A stretch of DNA of 64,000 bases. Source: Paenisporosarcina quisquiliarum (GTDB taxonomy: Bacteria; Bacillota; Bacilli; Bacillales_A; Planococcaceae). Positions 18,699 through 29,690 of the stretch are shown here, piece after piece. Each line of letters starts with the position of its first letter. Position 1 is the stretch's first letter. Location of the stretch: NCBI RefSeq assembly GCF_027563315.1, contig NZ_JAMKBJ010000008.1, forward strand, positions 82,904-146,903. The letters run 5' to 3'. The position numbers and the translations under genes were made by a program. Under the pieces are notes generated by a model. The model searched no databases and had not been told where the DNA came from. It saw nothing but the letters and a program-made list of their open reading frames with translations.

Positions 18699-18748
18699 TG
18701 AAAAGCGCCACTCAAGCTCTATGGCTTAAATACACGCTGACACTTAAC
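18699..18748 (+). repeat. Partial or decayed third copy of the interspersed repeat
   Basis: GTGAAAAGCGCCACTCAAGCT repeats the start of copy B (18578 on) but then lacks the inner hairpin, ending in TACACGCTGACACTTAAC. It is probably a deletion remnant. Confidence 0.55.
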
Positions 18749-18819
18749 TAAACAAAGCAACTTTAGAGTGGAAAAACCCATTCGAAATTTAAATCTTACA
18801 ACCTTTTTCCAAAAGCTAC

Positions 18820-18848
18820 TTGCTTAAGTTTTGGAAAAATGGTATTAT
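18820..18848 (+). promoter_or_regulatory. Promoter of rplK-rplA
   Basis: TTGCTT at 18820-18825 and TATTAT at 18843-18848 are exactly 17 bp apart. It leaves a leader of about 125 nt before rplK. Confidence 0.65.
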
Positions 18849-18927
18849 TTCAAAGGTCAGACTGAAATAGTGTAGTCTGCGAAAATTTTAGCTTATGCTC
18901 AGCTAGTAGCTGACAGACAGATATTGA

Positions 18928-18953
18928 GTGGGAGGGGCAACCCAATTACCACA
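18928..18953 (+). promoter_or_regulatory. Candidate L1-binding site in the rplK leader
   Basis: GTGGGAGG and ACCACA enclose a short internal segment, so GTGG can pair with CCAC. The same GTGGGAGG...ACCACA layout occurs upstream of rplA at 19474-19501. Autoregulation of rplKA by L1 through an rRNA-mimic site is known in bacteria; assigning this element to it is inference. Confidence 0.5.
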
Positions 18954-18978
18954 TCACGGACTTAAGGAGGTGTGTCTC

Positions 18979-19404
18979 GTGGCTAAAAAAGTTGTTAAAG
19001 TAGTAAAATTACAAATTCCTGCTGGTAAAGCAAATCCAGCACCGCCGGTTGGTCCAGCATTGGGTCAAGCAGGTGTTAATATCATGGGATTCTGTAAAGA
19101 ATTCAACGCACGTACGGCAGATCAAGCTGGACTAATTATCCCTGTTGAAATTTCTGTATTTGAAGACCGTTCATTTACATTCATTACAAAAACTCCACCT
19201 GCAGCAGTATTACTTAAAGTGGCGGCTGGTATCCAGTCAGGTTCTGGTGAACCAAACCGCAAAAAAGTTGCTACGGTGAAGCGTGATAAAGTTCGCGAAA
19301 TCGCTGAACAAAAAATGCCAGACCTAAACGCAGCATCAGTTGAAGCAGCTATGTTGATGGTTGAAGGTACTGCGCGCAGCATGGGTATTGTCATCGAAGA
19401 CTAA
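18979..19404 (+). CDS. rplK: Ribosomal protein L11
   Basis: A 141-residue protein at the base of the 50S stalk in the GTPase centre; it also has a part in RelA activation. The proline-rich loop [13 protein letters not shown] holds the Pro22/Pro23/Pro26 region linked to thiostrepton binding. Start GTG 18979 is chosen since AAGGAGGTG lies just upstream; an in-frame ATG 51 bp earlier would place the leader element inside coding sequence. Confidence 0.96.
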   Translation: MAKKVVKVVKLQIPAGKANPAPPVGPALGQAGVNIMGFCKEFNARTADQAGLIIPVEISVFEDRSFTFITKTPPAAVLLKVAAGIQSGSGEPNRKKVATVKRDKVREIAEQKMPDLNAASVEAAMLMVEGTARSMGIVIED

Positions 19405-19436
19405 TCCCTGCACTTGATGATGCATTAGTTTTTGGG

Positions 19437-19467
19437 GGGTTGCGGATGTCTACAAGACACGCAACCC
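19437..19467 (+). other. Strong hairpin between rplK and rplA
   Basis: GGGTTGCG and CGCAACCC pair perfectly around an inner TGTC/GACA stem with a five-base loop. Only TTATT follows, so it is a poor terminator. It may be a processing or stability element ahead of the second L1-like site. Confidence 0.7.
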
Positions 19468-19473
19468 TTATTC

Positions 19474-19501
19474 GTGGGAGGTTTATTCCGCTAAAACCAC
19501 A
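19474..19501 (+). promoter_or_regulatory. Candidate L1-binding site in the rplA leader
   Basis: GTGGGAGG followed by ACCACA with GTGG/CCAC pairing, as at 18928. It lies 20 bp before the rplA start and would overlap the ribosome landing zone. Confidence 0.55.
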
Positions 19502-19521
19502 ATCAAGGAGGACATTTTACA

Positions 19522-20223
19522 ATGGCTAAAAAAGGTAAAAAGTTGCAAGATGCAGCGAAATTGGTAGACCGTACTAAATTGTACGCAGCTCAAGAGGCAA
19601 TCGAACTTGCTAAAAAAACGAGCACTGTTAACTTTGACGCAACAGTTGAAGTGGCATTCAAATTAGGAATCGACACACGTAAAAATGACCAACAAATCCG
19701 TGGAGCAGTAGTACTTCCAAACGGAACTGGTAAAACTCAACGTGTATTAGTTTTCGCTAAAGGCGAAAAATTAAAAGAAGCAGAAGCTGCTGGCGCTGAC
19801 TTTGTTGGCGATTCAGAGTTCATCACTAAAATCCAACAAGGATGGTTTGACTTCGATGTAATCGTAGCTACTCCTGACATGATGGGTGAAGTTGGTAAAT
19901 TAGGTCGCGTATTAGGACCAAAAGGCTTAATGCCAAACCCTAAAACTGGTACTGTAACATTCGACGTAACTAAAGCAATCGAAGAAATCAAGGCTGGTAA
20001 AGTTGAATACCGTGCTGACAAAGCTGGTATCATCCACGCACCAATCGGTAAAGTTTCTTTCGACGACAACAAGTTAGTTGAAAACTTCTTAGCAGTATTC
20101 GATGTAGTTCAAAAAGCTAAGCCTGCGGCAGCTAAAGGAACTTACATGAAATCAGTTAACGTTACAACTACAATGGGTCCATCTGTAAAAGTGGATTCTT
20201 CTAGCGTAAAAGTTAACAAATAA
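19522..20223 (+). CDS. rplA: Ribosomal protein L1
   Basis: A 233-residue protein of the mobile L1 stalk, acting in release of E-site tRNA, and a translational repressor of its operon in studied bacteria. Two-domain fold visible as the N-terminal half, the inserted domain around [18 protein letters not shown] (about 129-150), and the returning C-terminus. AAGGAGG lies 8 bp before the ATG. A new promoter follows the stop. Confidence 0.96.
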   Translation: MAKKGKKLQDAAKLVDRTKLYAAQEAIELAKKTSTVNFDATVEVAFKLGIDTRKNDQQIRGAVVLPNGTGKTQRVLVFAKGEKLKEAEAAGADFVGDSEFITKIQQGWFDFDVIVATPDMMGEVGKLGRVLGPKGLMPNPKTGTVTFDVTKAIEEIKAGKVEYRADKAGIIHAPIGKVSFDDNKLVENFLAVFDVVQKAKPAAAKGTYMKSVNVTTTMGPSVKVDSSSVKVNK

Positions 20224-20225
20224 GG

Positions 20226-20254
20226 TTGACAGTTAAAAGTTTATCTGTTAAGAT
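20226..20254 (+). promoter_or_regulatory. Promoter of rplJ-rplL
   Basis: TTGACA at 20226-20231 and TAAGAT at 20249-20254 with 17-bp spacing, 3 bp after the rplA stop. It is one of the best promoter matches in the window. Confidence 0.8.
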
Positions 20255-20289
20255 GACTTTTGTTGTAAATAAATTATTTGTACCGTAGA

Positions 20290-20398
20290 CAGTAGGGGCG
20301 ACTTGTCGCATAATGATCCTACCGAGGACATGCATTCAGATTCTTTTAAAGATGACGTTTCAGCCCCTGTGTCTATATAGATCCAGGGGCTTTTCTTT
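20290..20398 (+). promoter_or_regulatory. L10 leader with attenuator
   Basis: The region between the promoter and rplJ has the features of the Firmicute L10 leader: a conserved segment with GTAGGGGCGACTTGTCGC and CCTACCGAGGACATG, then a terminator (CAGCCCCTG/CCAGGGGCT plus T-rich tail, 20362-20398). Binding of L10(L12)4 to such leaders represses the operon. The call rests on recognition of layout and sequence. Confidence 0.8.
20362..20398 (+). terminator. Attenuator hairpin of the L10 leader
   Basis: AGCCCCTG pairs with CAGGGGCT and is followed by TTTCTTTT. It sits 40 bp before rplJ, so some polymerase must read through. Confidence 0.8.
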
Positions 20399-20437
20399 TG
20401 GCGGTATAAATGACTCATTCTATTAGGAGGTGTCCAG

Positions 20438-20938
20438 ATGAGCAGAGCAATCGAAGCTAAAAAAGTTCGTGTTGAAGAAATTACTGAAAAGTTCCAAACA
20501 GCAGCAACTGCAGTAGTAGTTGACTACCGTGGCTTGAGTGTTTCTCAAGTAACTGAACTTCGTAAACAACTTCGTGAAGCTGGCGTTGAATTCAAAGTGT
20601 ACAAAAACACAATGACTCGCCGTGCAGTTGAAGTTGCTGGTCTTGAAGGCTTGAACGAAAGTCTTACAGGTCCAAACGCAATTGCGTTCTCAACAGAAGA
20701 CGTAGTAGCGCCAGCGAAAATCCTTAACGATTTCGCTAAAAAGAACGAACATCTTGAAATCAAAGCTGGTGTGATTGAAGGTACAATCGCAACTGCTGAA
20801 GATATCAAAGCACTTGCAGAACTTCCTTCTCGCGAAGGTTTGTTGTCAATGCTACTCAGCGTTCTACAAGCTCCAATGCGCAACTTCGCAGTTGTCACAA
20901 AAGCTGTTGCAGAACAAAAAGAAGAGCAAGGCGCGTAA
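20438..20938 (+). CDS. rplJ: Ribosomal protein L10
   Basis: A 166-residue stalk protein that binds 23S rRNA next to L11 with its N-terminal domain and carries L7/L12 dimers on its C-terminal helix. Conserved parts include [17 protein letters not shown] and [18 protein letters not shown] precedes the ATG. Expected to feed back on the leader upstream. Confidence 0.95.
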   Translation: MSRAIEAKKVRVEEITEKFQTAATAVVVDYRGLSVSQVTELRKQLREAGVEFKVYKNTMTRRAVEVAGLEGLNESLTGPNAIAFSTEDVVAPAKILNDFAKKNEHLEIKAGVIEGTIATAEDIKALAELPSREGLLSMLLSVLQAPMRNFAVVTKAVAEQKEEQGA

Positions 20939-21013
20939 TTCGTTACACGGCTTAGCTGTTTAAAACCGGGTATAACCCAAACAAAAAAATATTCCTATTA
21001 GGAGGAACATACA

Positions 21014-21376
21014 ATGAACAACACTCAAATCCTTGAAGCAATCAAAGGTATGACAGTTCTTGAATTAAACGACTTAGTAAAAGCAATCGAAGAAGAATTC
21101 GGCGTTACAGCTGCTGCACCAATGGCTATGGCTGCTGGTGGCGGTGCTGCTGCTGAAGAAGAAAAAACTGAATTTGATGTAATGCTTAACTCTGCAGGAG
21201 ATCAAAAAATCAAAGTAATCAAAGTGGTTCGTGAAATCACTGGATTAGGTCTTAAAGAAGCTAAAGAAGTTGTAGACAACGCTCCTAAAGCTCTTAAAGA
21301 AGGCGTAACTAAAGAAGAAGCAGAAGAAATCAAAGCTAAACTTGAAGAAGTTGGCGCTTCAGTAGAAGTTAAATAA
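21014..21376 (+). CDS. rplL: Ribosomal protein L7/L12
   Basis: A 120-residue acidic stalk protein that recruits translational GTPases. The N-terminal dimerisation helices (about 1-35) are followed by the Ala/Gly hinge [14 protein letters not shown] and the C-terminal domain with [20 protein letters not shown], the GTPase-contacting face. AGGAGG is upstream. Terminator follows at 21399. Confidence 0.97.
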   Translation: MNNTQILEAIKGMTVLELNDLVKAIEEEFGVTAAAPMAMAAGGGAAAEEEKTEFDVMLNSAGDQKIKVIKVVREITGLGLKEAKEVVDNAPKALKEGVTKEEAEEIKAKLEEVGASVEVK

Positions 21377-21398
21377 TTTCTTTTAATAAGTAATGGAA

Positions 21399-21427
21399 AG
21401 CTCGTCAGTTAACGGCGGGCTTTTTCT
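21399..21427 (+). terminator. Terminator after rplL
   Basis: AGCTCG and CGGGCT pair with one G-U, followed by TTTTTCTT. Confidence 0.75.
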
Positions 21428-21458
21428 TCATTTCATCATCAGGTTGGAGGGTGCCCGA

Positions 21459-22064
21459 ATGGCTGATCATTATTATTCAAAAAAACCTCAAACTGAAAGT
21501 AAGCCTAAATCATGGAGTTTTAAACTGCGTGGTGAGCTGTTTCATTTTGAAACGGATACGGGTGTTTTCAGTAAAAGCGAAGTAGATTTTGGGTCCCGTG
21601 TTTTGATTGATTCGTTTAAAATGCCTGCTACTGAAGGGCCTGTGCTTGATGTGGGGTGTGGGTATGGACCAATTGGTTTATCCATCGCTAAAACTGAGGC
21701 AGACCGTACGATTCATCTGGTGGACATTAACGAGCGTGCAGTTCAACTTTCGCGAAAAAATGCGGAAGTCAACGGGGTACAAAATGTACGAATCTATGAA
21801 AGTGACGGGTTAACCGACGTTACGGAAACTGACTTTGCTACAATATTAACAAACCCGCCGATCCGAGCTGGTAAACAAACGATTTTTCGTTTCTATGTAG
21901 ATGCCTATACGAAATTGCGTGTGGGTGGAGAGTTGTGGGTTGTCATTCAGAAGAAACAAGGAGCTCCGTCAACTTTCGATCGATTAGAAGAAATTTTCGG
22001 TCAAGTTGAAGTGATCGACAAGGTAAGAGGTTACTGGATCATTAAAGCTGAAAAAGTCAAATGA
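21459..22064 (+). CDS. RsmC-like class I methyltransferase (YbxB)
   Basis: A 201-residue SAM-dependent methyltransferase at the position of ybxB, between rplL and rpoB. SAM motif I is LDVGCGYGPIG (about 63-73) and the NPPI motif (NPPIRAGK) is typical of enzymes acting on an exocyclic amino group, as in the 16S G1207 enzyme RsmC. The target here is inferred. ATG 21459 with TGGAGGG upstream; earlier starts run through the rplL terminator. Confidence 0.85.
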   Translation: MADHYYSKKPQTESKPKSWSFKLRGELFHFETDTGVFSKSEVDFGSRVLIDSFKMPATEGPVLDVGCGYGPIGLSIAKTEADRTIHLVDINERAVQLSRKNAEVNGVQNVRIYESDGLTDVTETDFATILTNPPIRAGKQTIFRFYVDAYTKLRVGGELWVVIQKKQGAPSTFDRLEEIFGQVEVIDKVRGYWIIKAEKVK

Positions 22065-22072
22065 TTATTGAC

Positions 22073-22099
22073 TTGACAAAATCGCTATGATATTATAAT
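22073..22099 (+). promoter_or_regulatory. Promoter of rpoB-rpoC
   Basis: TTGACA at 22073-22078 and TATAAT at 22094-22099 are 15 bp apart; TAATAA at 22096 gives 17 bp. An overlapping TTGACT lies 5 bp upstream. Another possible -10, TATACT, lies at 22163. Confidence 0.6.
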
Positions 22100-22192
22100 A
22101 AAATGCAAAAATATTATTTTGCGGTCGTATGCCCTTTTGTATAAAGATATTTTCTTAGTGGGTATACTTACCATGAATAAATTTAGTTAACC

Positions 22193-22226
22193 GAAAATGA
22201 GCTCTTATAGAACTCGTTTTCTTTTT
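22193..22226 (+). terminator. Terminator-like hairpin in the rpoB leader
   Basis: GAAAATGAG pairs with CTCGTTTTC (one G-U), followed by TTTTTG. It lies between the rpoB promoter and the start codon and so could attenuate the operon. Confidence 0.65.
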
Positions 22227-22228
22227 GT

Positions 22229-22267
22229 CTTTTCGACATCATACACTAAATATGGTGCGTCGAAAAG
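22229..22267 (+). other. Second, extended hairpin in the rpoB leader
   Basis: CTTTTCGAC and GTCGAAAAG form a perfect 9-bp stem, extended inward by ATCATA/TATGGT. It starts 2 bp after the preceding hairpin and ends about 20 bp before the ribosome binding site. Confidence 0.7.
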
Positions 22268-22299
22268 TCCTAATATTGCTTTATTGAGGGGTGAATGAG

Positions 22300-25200
22300 T
22301 TGGCAGGTCAACTAGTTCAGTACGGACAACACCGCCAGCGCAGAAGTTTTGCGCGTATTAATGAGGTGCTGGAACTTCCGAATTTAATTGAAATTCAAAC
22401 AGCATCTTATGAATGGTTCCTGGAAGAAGGTTTGCGTGAAATGTTCCGAGACATTTCTCCAATTGCAGACTTCACAGGCAACCTTTCACTAGAATTCATC
22501 GATTATACATTAGGGGAACCTAAGTATCCTGTCGATGAGTCGAAAGAACGTGACGTAACATACGCTGCACCACTTCGCGTAAAAGTACGTCTTCATAACA
22601 AGGAAACAGATGAAGTGAAAGAACAAGATGTGTTTATGGGTGATTTCCCACTCATGACAGAGACAGGTACTTTCGTCATCAACGGCGCTGAGCGCGTAAT
22701 CGTATCTCAGTTAGTACGTTCACCAAGTGTTTACTTCCATGATAAGACAGATAAAAACGGTAAAAAAGGTTTCGGTGCAACGGTTATTCCTAACCGTGGC
22801 GCATGGTTGGAATACGAAATTGACGCGAAAGACGTAGTATATGTACGTATCGATCGCACACGTAAATTACCAGTAACGGTACTTCTGCGTGCACTTGGCT
22901 TCGGTTCTGATCAAGAAATTATCGACCTGATCGGCGATAACGAATACCTTCGTAATACTTTAGAAAAAGATAACACGGAGAGCACAGATAAAGCGTTGCT
23001 TGAAATTTATGAGCGTCTTCGTCCAGGCGAGCCGCCAACAGTTGAAAGCGCGAAGAGCCTGTTGTACTCACGTTTCTTCGACCCAAAACGCTATGACTTA
23101 GCAAATGTAGGTCGCTACAAAATGAATAAAAAACTGCACATCAAAAACCGTTTGTTCAATCAAACAATTGCTGAAACACTAGTTGATCCAGAAACTGGTG
23201 AAATTCTAGCTGAACAAGGTGCAGTGATTGACCGTCGTTTACTTGATCGTTTAATCCCACATCTTGAGAATGGAATCGGATTCCAAACAATTTCTCAAGT
23301 CGGTGGCGTTTTAGATGGCGATATCACGTTGCAATCAATAAAAATTTATGCACCAAACAACGAAGCGCAACAAGAAATCAATGTTATCAGCAATGCTTAT
23401 ATTGAAGATGCAATCAAAAACATCACACCTGCTGATATTATTTCTTCTGTTAGTTACTTCTTTGGCCTACTTTACAACGTTGGAAACACGGATGACATCG
23501 ATCATCTAGGTAACCGTCGTTTACGTTCAGTAGGAGAGTTATTACAAAACCAATTCCGTATTGGTCTTTCCCGTATGGAACGTGTGGTACGTGAGCGTAT
23601 GTCAATTAACGACACACAATCTATAGTTCCACAACAATTGATTAATATCCGTCCGGTTATTGCATCAATTAAAGAGTTCTTTGGTAGTTCTCAGTTGTCT
23701 CAATTCATGGATCAAACGAATCCGCTTGCTGAATTGACGCACAAACGCCGTCTATCGGCATTAGGACCCGGTGGTTTAACACGTGAACGTGCTGGCTTTG
23801 AAGTACGTGACGTTCATTACTCCCACTATGGTCGTATGTGTCCGATTGAAACGCCTGAGGGACCAAACATCGGGTTAATCAACTCACTTTCAAGTTTTGC
23901 GAAAGTGAACAAATTCGGATTTATTGAAACACCTTACCGTCGCGTAGATCCTGAGACAGGCCTTGTAACAACTCGTATCGACTATTTAACAGCTGATGAA
24001 GAAGACAACTATGTAGTGGCACAAGCTAATGCACGTCTTTCTGACACTGGTGAATTTGTGGATGAAGAAGTTGTAGGTCGTTTCCGTGGAGATAACACGG
24101 TATTCAAACGTTCATCAATCGATTATATGGATGTATCGCCTAAACAAGTTGTTTCTGCTGCGACAGCGTGTATCCCGTTCTTAGAGAACGATGACTCCAA
24201 CCGTGCCCTAATGGGTGCGAACATGCAACGTCAAGCCGTTCCATTGTTAAATCCTGAAGCTCCTTTCGTAGGAACAGGGATGGAACATGTGAATGCGCGT
24301 GACTCGGGTGCTGCGGTTATCGCTAAGTTTGACGGTATCGTTGAGCATGTAGAAGCGAAAGAAATTCGAGTTCGTCGTATTGAAGAAATCGACGGCAAAG
24401 AAGTTAAAGGCGATTTAACGAAATATAAATTACAAAAATTCATTCGTTCTAACCAAGGGACGAGTTATAACCAACGCCCAATCGTTAAAGTTGGCGATCG
24501 CGTAAAACCACTTGATATTCTTGCTGATGGTCCTTCTATGGAACGTGGTGAGATGGCACTTGGACGTAACGTGCTTGTTGCTTTCATGACATGGGACGGC
24601 TTCAACTATGAAGATGCTGTTATCATGAGTGAACGTCTTGTAAAAGACGATGTGTACACTTCTGTGCATATCGAGGAATACGAGTCAGAATCACGTGATA
24701 CAAAACTCGGACCTGAAGAAATCACACGTGACATTCCAAACGTGGGTGAAGAAGCGCTTCGTAATTTAGATGACCGTGGAATCATTCGTGTAGGTGCGGA
24801 AGTTCGCGATGGCGATATCTTAGTAGGTAAAGTAACACCTAAAGGGGTTACTGAGTTAACAGCTGAAGAACGTTTATTACATGCAATCTTCGGTGAAAAA
24901 GCACGTGAAGTCCGTGATACTTCTCTACGTGTACCTCATGGTGCAGGCGGAATTATCCTGGATGTTAAAGTGTTCAACCGTGAAGATGGCGACGAGCTTC
25001 CACCAGGTGTGAATCAACTCGTTCGTGCATACATCGTTCAAAAACGTAAAATCTCTGTAGGGGATAAAATGGCTGGACGTCATGGTAACAAAGGTGTTAT
25101 CTCGCGTATCCTTCCAGAAGAAGACATGCCATTCCTTCCAGACGGTACACCAGTTGATATCATGCTTAACCCTCTAGGGGTTCCATCTCGTATGAACATC

Positions 25201-25851
25201 GGTCAGGTATTGGAGCTTCACTTAGGTATGGCTTCACGTACACTTGGCATTCATATGGCTTCACCAGTATTTGATGGAGCCAATGAAGCAGACGTTTGGG
25301 ATACGATGGAAGAAGCTGGTATGAACCGTGACGGTAAAACAACATTGTATGATGGCCGCTCAGGTGAGCCATTCGACAACCGTGTTTCTGTCGGAATCAT
25401 GTACATGATTAAGTTAGCCCACATGGTTGACGATAAATTGCATGCACGTTCAACTGGACCTTACTCTCTTGTTACGCAACAACCGCTTGGTGGTAAAGCA
25501 CAATTCGGTGGACAGCGTTTCGGTGAGATGGAGGTTTGGGCACTTGAAGCATACGGTGCTGCTTACACACTTCAAGAAATCTTGACAGTGAAATCCGATG
25601 ACGTGGTAGGTCGTGTGAAAACATACGAAGCCATCGTTAAAGGTGAAAGCGTTCCGGAACCAGGTGTTCCAGAATCATTCAAAGTATTAATTAAAGAACT
25701 TCAAAGCTTAGGTATGGACGTTAAGATGATGACAATCAACGACCAAGAAATTGAATTGCGTGATTTGGATGAAGAAGACGATCTTCAACCAGCTGATGCT
25801 CTCAACATCCTGCCAATGACGGACGAAGTGCCAGTCGGTTCAGCCGAATAA
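22300..25851 (+). CDS. rpoB: RNA polymerase beta subunit
   Basis: An 1183-residue catalytic subunit. The rifampicin pocket [21 protein letters not shown] (468-488) has the sensitive-type residues Asp471, His481 and Ser486. Further conserved parts are GPNIGL, the DGFNYEDAV region and the C-terminal clamp segment [18 protein letters not shown]. Start TTG 22300 is chosen over the upstream GTG at 22291 because AGGGGTG at 22286-22292 is the ribosome binding site and the product then begins AGQLVQYG, as in Bacillus. Confidence 0.97.
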   Translation: MAGQLVQYGQHRQRRSFARINEVLELPNLIEIQTASYEWFLEEGLREMFRDISPIADFTGNLSLEFIDYTLGEPKYPVDESKERDVTYAAPLRVKVRLHNKETDEVKEQDVFMGDFPLMTETGTFVINGAERVIVSQLVRSPSVYFHDKTDKNGKKGFGATVIPNRGAWLEYEIDAKDVVYVRIDRTRKLPVTVLLRALGFGSDQEIIDLIGDNEYLRNTLEKDNTESTDKALLEIYERLRPGEPPTVESAKSLLYSRFFDPKRYDLANVGRYKMNKKLHIKNRLFNQTIAETLVDPETGEILAEQGAVIDRRLLDRLIPHLENGIGFQTISQVGGVLDGDITLQSIKIYAPNNEAQQEINVISNAYIEDAIKNITPADIISSVSYFFGLLYNVGNTDDIDHLGNRRLRSVGELLQNQFRIGLSRMERVVRERMSINDTQSIVPQQLINIRPVIASIKEFFGSSQLSQFMDQTNPLAELTHKRRLSALGPGGLTRERAGFEVRDVHYSHYGRMCPIETPEGPNIGLINSLSSFAKVNKFGFIETPYRRVDPETGLVTTRIDYLTADEEDNYVVAQANARLSDTGEFVDEEVVGRFRGDNTVFKRSSIDYMDVSPKQVVSAATACIPFLENDDSNRALMGANMQRQAVPLLNPEAPFVGTGMEHVNARDSGAAVIAKFDGIVEHVEAKEIRVRRIEEIDGKEVKGDLTKYKLQKFIRSNQGTSYNQRPIVKVGDRVKPLDILADGPSMERGEMALGRNVLVAFMTWDGFNYEDAVIMSERLVKDDVYTSVHIEEYESESRDTKLGPEEITRDIPNVGEEALRNLDDRGIIRVGAEVRDGDILVGKVTPKGVTELTAEERLLHAIFGEKAREVRDTSLRVPHGAGGIILDVKVFNREDGDELPPGVNQLVRAYIVQKRKISVGDKMAGRHGNKGVISRILPEEDMPFLPDGTPVDIMLNPLGVPSRMNIGQVLELHLGMASRTLGIHMASPVFDGANEADVWDTMEEAGMNRDGKTTLYDGRSGEPFDNRVSVGIMYMIKLAHMVDDKLHARSTGPYSLVTQQPLGGKAQFGGQRFGEMEVWALEAYGAAYTLQEILTVKSDDVVGRVKTYEAIVKGESVPEPGVPESFKVLIKELQSLGMDVKMMTINDQEIELRDLDEEDDLQPADALNILPMTDEVPVGSAE

Positions 25852-25883
25852 GGCAATATATAACAATCCTTTTTAAGAAATAA

Positions 25884-25905
25884 GGGCAGGCCCTCATACC
25901 TGCCC
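25884..25905 (+). other. Hairpin between rpoB and rpoC
   Basis: GGGCAGG and CCTGCCC pair perfectly with an eight-base loop; the tail is mixed (GCATTTCC), so it is a poor terminator. It may be a processing or pausing site. Confidence 0.6.
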
Positions 25906-25988
25906 GCATTTCCATTTCCATAAAAGTTATCCGCCTGAGCTAAGTGGATAAAGTCTTTAAAAGACCCAGACTAAGGGAGGTAGGCTCC

Positions 25989-28900
25989 TTGATAGACGTT
26001 AATAATTTTGAGTACATGAAGATTGGTTTAGCATCTCCTGACAAGATTCGTTCTTGGTCATACGGTGAAGTGAAGAAGCCTGAAACAATTAACTACCGCA
26101 CACTTAAACCTGAAAAAGATGGTTTGTTCTGTGAACGCATTTTCGGACCAACAAAGGACTGGGAATGTCATTGCGGTAAGTATAAGCGTGTTCGTTATAA
26201 AGGTGTCGTTTGTGATCGTTGTGGCGTTGAAGTTACACGTTCAAAAGTGCGCCGTGAGCGCATGGGTCACATTGAATTAGCGGCTCCTGTATCACATATT
26301 TGGTATTTCAAAGGAATTCCAAGTCGTATGGGACTTATCCTGGATATGTCTCCACGTTCATTGGAAGAAGTAATCTACTTTGCTTCTTATGTCGTTGTAG
26401 ACCCTGCGAATACACCACTTGAGCGCAAGCAACTATTGTCTGAGAAAGAATACCGTGCATACCGTGAAAAATACGGCACGAAATTCTATGCAGCAATGGG
26501 TGCAGAAGCAATCAAGCGTCTTCTTCAAGAACTTGATCTTGAAAAAGAAACAGAAATGCTGAAGGAAGAGCTTAAAACTGCCGCTGGTCAACGACGTACG
26601 CGTGCAATTAAGCGTCTTGAAGTAGTGGAATCATTCCGTAACTCTGGTAACAAACCAGATTGGATGATTTTAGATGTACTTCCGGTAATTCCACCAGAAT
26701 TACGCCCGATGGTTCAATTAGATGGTGGCCGTTTTGCTACTTCTGATTTAAATGATTTGTATCGCCGTGTTATCAACCGTAATAACCGTTTAAAACGTTT
26801 GTTAGACCTTGGTGCTCCAAGCATCATCGTTCAGAACGAAAAACGTATGTTACAAGAAGCTGTTGATGCATTGATTGATAATGGTCGCCGTGGCCGTCCA
26901 GTTACTGGACCAGGTAACCGTCCATTGAAATCACTTTCACATATGTTGAAAGGGAAACAAGGTCGTTTCCGTCAAAACTTACTTGGTAAACGTGTTGACT
27001 ACTCTGGTCGTTCGGTTATCGTTGTAGGTCCAAACTTGAAGATGTATCAATGTGGACTTCCAAAAGAAATGGCGATTGAATTATTCAAGCCGTTTGTTAT
27101 GAAAGAACTAGTTGAGCGTGGCTTAGCTCACAACATCAAGAGTGCAAAACGCAAAATTGAGCGTATGCATTCAGAAGTCTGGGATGTACTAGAAGACGTT
27201 ATTAAGGAGCATCCGGTTTTACTTAACCGCGCACCGACTCTTCACCGTCTTGGAATTCAAGCTTTCGAACCAACTTTAGTAGAAGGTCGCGCAATTCGTC
27301 TTCACCCTCTTGTATGTACAGCTTATAACGCTGACTTCGATGGTGACCAAATGGCGGTTCACGTTCCTTTATCAGCAGAAGCGCAAGCTGAAGCTCGTTT
27401 ACTAATGTTGGCTGCACAAAACATTTTGAATCCTAAAGATGGAAAACCAGTTGTTACACCATCTCAAGATATGGTATTAGGTAACTACTACTTAACACTT
27501 GAGCGTAAAGGTGCAACAGGCGAAGGTTCTACATTCTATGGTCCAAATGAAGTGTTGATTGCTTATCAAAACGGACATGCGCATTTGCATACTCGTATTG
27601 CAATCGCGGCAGGTTCATTGAACAACCAAACATTCACTGAAGAACAAAACAAAATGTTGTTATTGACGACAGTGGGTAAAGTAATTTTCAATGAGATTTT
27701 ACCTGAAACATTCCCGTACATTAACGAACCAACGGATTTCAACCTTCAAGTTGAAACACCTTCTAAATACTTCGTTCCGACATCAACTGATGTGCGTAAA
27801 CACATCGATGAAATGGAACTTGTTTCACCATTCAAGAAGAAAATTCTTGGAAACATCATCGCTGAAGTATTCAAACGTTTCCATATTACTGAAACGTCGA
27901 AAATGCTTGACCGTATGAAAAACCTTGGTTTCAAATACTCAACTAAAGCTGGTATTACAATCGGTATCTCAGATATCGTAGTACTTCCAGACAAAGGGCA
28001 AGTATTAGAAGAAGCTCAAGATAAAGTAGATAAAGTACTGAAACAATTCCGTCGTGGATTAATTACAGAAGAAGAGCGTTATGATCGCGTTATTTCTTAC
28101 TGGAGTGCTGCGAAGGACGTTATTCAGGAAAAACTAATGAAATCATTAGATAACTTGAACCCAATCTTCATGATGAGTGACTCTGGAGCGCGTGGTAACG
28201 CATCCAACTTTACTCAACTTGCAGGTATGCGTGGGCTAATGGCCAATCCGGCCGGTCGTATTATCGAGCTTCCGATTAAATCATCATTCCGTGAAGGTTT
28301 AACAGTACTTGAATACTTCATCTCTACGCATGGTGCTCGTAAAGGTCTTGCGGATACAGCCCTTAAAACGGCTGACTCAGGTTACTTAACACGTCGTCTA
28401 GTTGACGTTGCTCAAGATGTTATTGTTCGTGAAGATGATTGCGGAACGGACCGTGGCTTGTTGATTGGCGCATTAATGGACGGCACAGAGGTAATCGAAG
28501 GGTTCGACGAGCGTATTGTCGGTCGTCATACTCGTAAAACTATTTTCCATCCAGAAACGAATAAAGTTATCTTGGAGAGAGATGGTTTGATTACAGAAGA
28601 CGTAGCTCGCGTTATTTTGGATGCTGGATTCGAAGAATTAACTATTCGTTCTGCATTCACATGTAACACGAAACACGGCGTATGTAAAAAATGTTACGGA
28701 ATCAACTTGGCAACTGGTGAAAACGTTGAAGTTGGAGAAGCAGTCGGTATTATCGCAGCCCAATCAATCGGTGAACCAGGTACTCAGTTAACGATGCGTA
28801 CGTTCCATACAGGTGGGGTAGCAGGAGACGATATTACACAAGGTCTTCCACGTATCCAAGAGATTTTCGAATCTCGTAATCCTAAAGGTCAAGCGGTTAT

Positions 28901-29591
28901 TTCTGAAATTACAGGGGTTATCTCTGCTATTGATGAAATCCGTGAAGGTCAAAAAGAAATCACTGTTCAAGGTGATGTTGAAACACGTAAATACCTAGCT
29001 CCTTATAATGGTCGTCTGAAAGTTCAACTGAATGATGCTATTAAACGCGGTGAAGTATTGACTGAAGGTTCAATTGATCCGAAAGAATTGTTAAAAGTTA
29101 AAGACGTTTCAACTGTTCAAGAGTACTTATTGAAAGAAGTTCAAAAAGTATACCGTATGCAAGGGGTAGAAATCGGAGACAAACATATCGAAGTAATGGT
29201 TCGCCAAATGCTTCGTAAAGTGCGCGTCATCGAAGCTGGAGAAACAGAATTACTTCCAGGTTCGTTACTCGACATCCACCAATTTGCAGATGCGAATAAA
29301 GAGGCTGTGTTGAACGGTAAGCTTCCGGCAACATGTCGTCCGGTTATTCTCGGTATTACGAAAGCTTCACTTGAAACAGAATCGTTCTTATCAGCAGCAT
29401 CGTTCCAAGAAACGACGCGTGTGTTAACAGACGCGGCTATCAAAGGAAAACGCGATGAATTGCTTGGCCTGAAAGAAAATGTTATTATCGGTAAACTCGT
29501 TCCAGCGGGTACAGGTATGCAACGTTACCGTCAGATCAAGATTGTTGACCAAAAGAAAAACGAAACTGAAGTAGCAGTGAGCGCAGAATAA
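25989..29591 (+). CDS. rpoC: RNA polymerase beta' subunit
   Basis: A 1200-residue catalytic subunit. Zinc site 1 is Cys60, Cys62, Cys75 and Cys78. The magnesium motif NADFDGD places Asp449, Asp451 and Asp453 in the active site. Zinc site 2 is [16 protein letters not shown] 25989 is taken as start: GGGAGGT lies 6 bp before it and the protein then starts with IDVNNFEYM, like Bacillus. The in-frame ATG 45 bp upstream has no good ribosome binding site. Confidence 0.97.
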   Translation: MIDVNNFEYMKIGLASPDKIRSWSYGEVKKPETINYRTLKPEKDGLFCERIFGPTKDWECHCGKYKRVRYKGVVCDRCGVEVTRSKVRRERMGHIELAAPVSHIWYFKGIPSRMGLILDMSPRSLEEVIYFASYVVVDPANTPLERKQLLSEKEYRAYREKYGTKFYAAMGAEAIKRLLQELDLEKETEMLKEELKTAAGQRRTRAIKRLEVVESFRNSGNKPDWMILDVLPVIPPELRPMVQLDGGRFATSDLNDLYRRVINRNNRLKRLLDLGAPSIIVQNEKRMLQEAVDALIDNGRRGRPVTGPGNRPLKSLSHMLKGKQGRFRQNLLGKRVDYSGRSVIVVGPNLKMYQCGLPKEMAIELFKPFVMKELVERGLAHNIKSAKRKIERMHSEVWDVLEDVIKEHPVLLNRAPTLHRLGIQAFEPTLVEGRAIRLHPLVCTAYNADFDGDQMAVHVPLSAEAQAEARLLMLAAQNILNPKDGKPVVTPSQDMVLGNYYLTLERKGATGEGSTFYGPNEVLIAYQNGHAHLHTRIAIAAGSLNNQTFTEEQNKMLLLTTVGKVIFNEILPETFPYINEPTDFNLQVETPSKYFVPTSTDVRKHIDEMELVSPFKKKILGNIIAEVFKRFHITETSKMLDRMKNLGFKYSTKAGITIGISDIVVLPDKGQVLEEAQDKVDKVLKQFRRGLITEEERYDRVISYWSAAKDVIQEKLMKSLDNLNPIFMMSDSGARGNASNFTQLAGMRGLMANPAGRIIELPIKSSFREGLTVLEYFISTHGARKGLADTALKTADSGYLTRRLVDVAQDVIVREDDCGTDRGLLIGALMDGTEVIEGFDERIVGRHTRKTIFHPETNKVILERDGLITEDVARVILDAGFEELTIRSAFTCNTKHGVCKKCYGINLATGENVEVGEAVGIIAAQSIGEPGTQLTMRTFHTGGVAGDDITQGLPRIQEIFESRNPKGQAVISEITGVISAIDEIREGQKEITVQGDVETRKYLAPYNGRLKVQLNDAIKRGEVLTEGSIDPKELLKVKDVSTVQEYLLKEVQKVYRMQGVEIGDKHIEVMVRQMLRKVRVIEAGETELLPGSLLDIHQFADANKEAVLNGKLPATCRPVILGITKASLETESFLSAASFQETTRVLTDAAIKGKRDELLGLKENVIIGKLVPAGTGMQRYRQIKIVDQKKNETEVAVSAE

Positions 29592-29604
29592 ATTCATCAT
29601 CCTG

Positions 29605-29636
29605 TTCCGGGGGTTTGTATAAACAGCCCCCCGGAA
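29605..29636 (+). terminator. GC-rich hairpin after rpoC
   Basis: TTCCGGGGG and CCCCCGGAA pair with a 13-14 base loop; the tail is TATTTATG rather than a pure T-run. Termination is likely partial. Confidence 0.6.
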
Positions 29637-29690
29637 TATTTATGACAACTGATAAGTGATGTGGTCTTTCCGCTTTTCTTATGAAATGGG

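Noticed and set aside
18928..18978. Longer L11 start at an upstream ATG
   Set aside because: It would place the GTGGGAGG leader element and the AAGGAGGTG ribosome binding site inside the coding region, and the added residues are not in L11.
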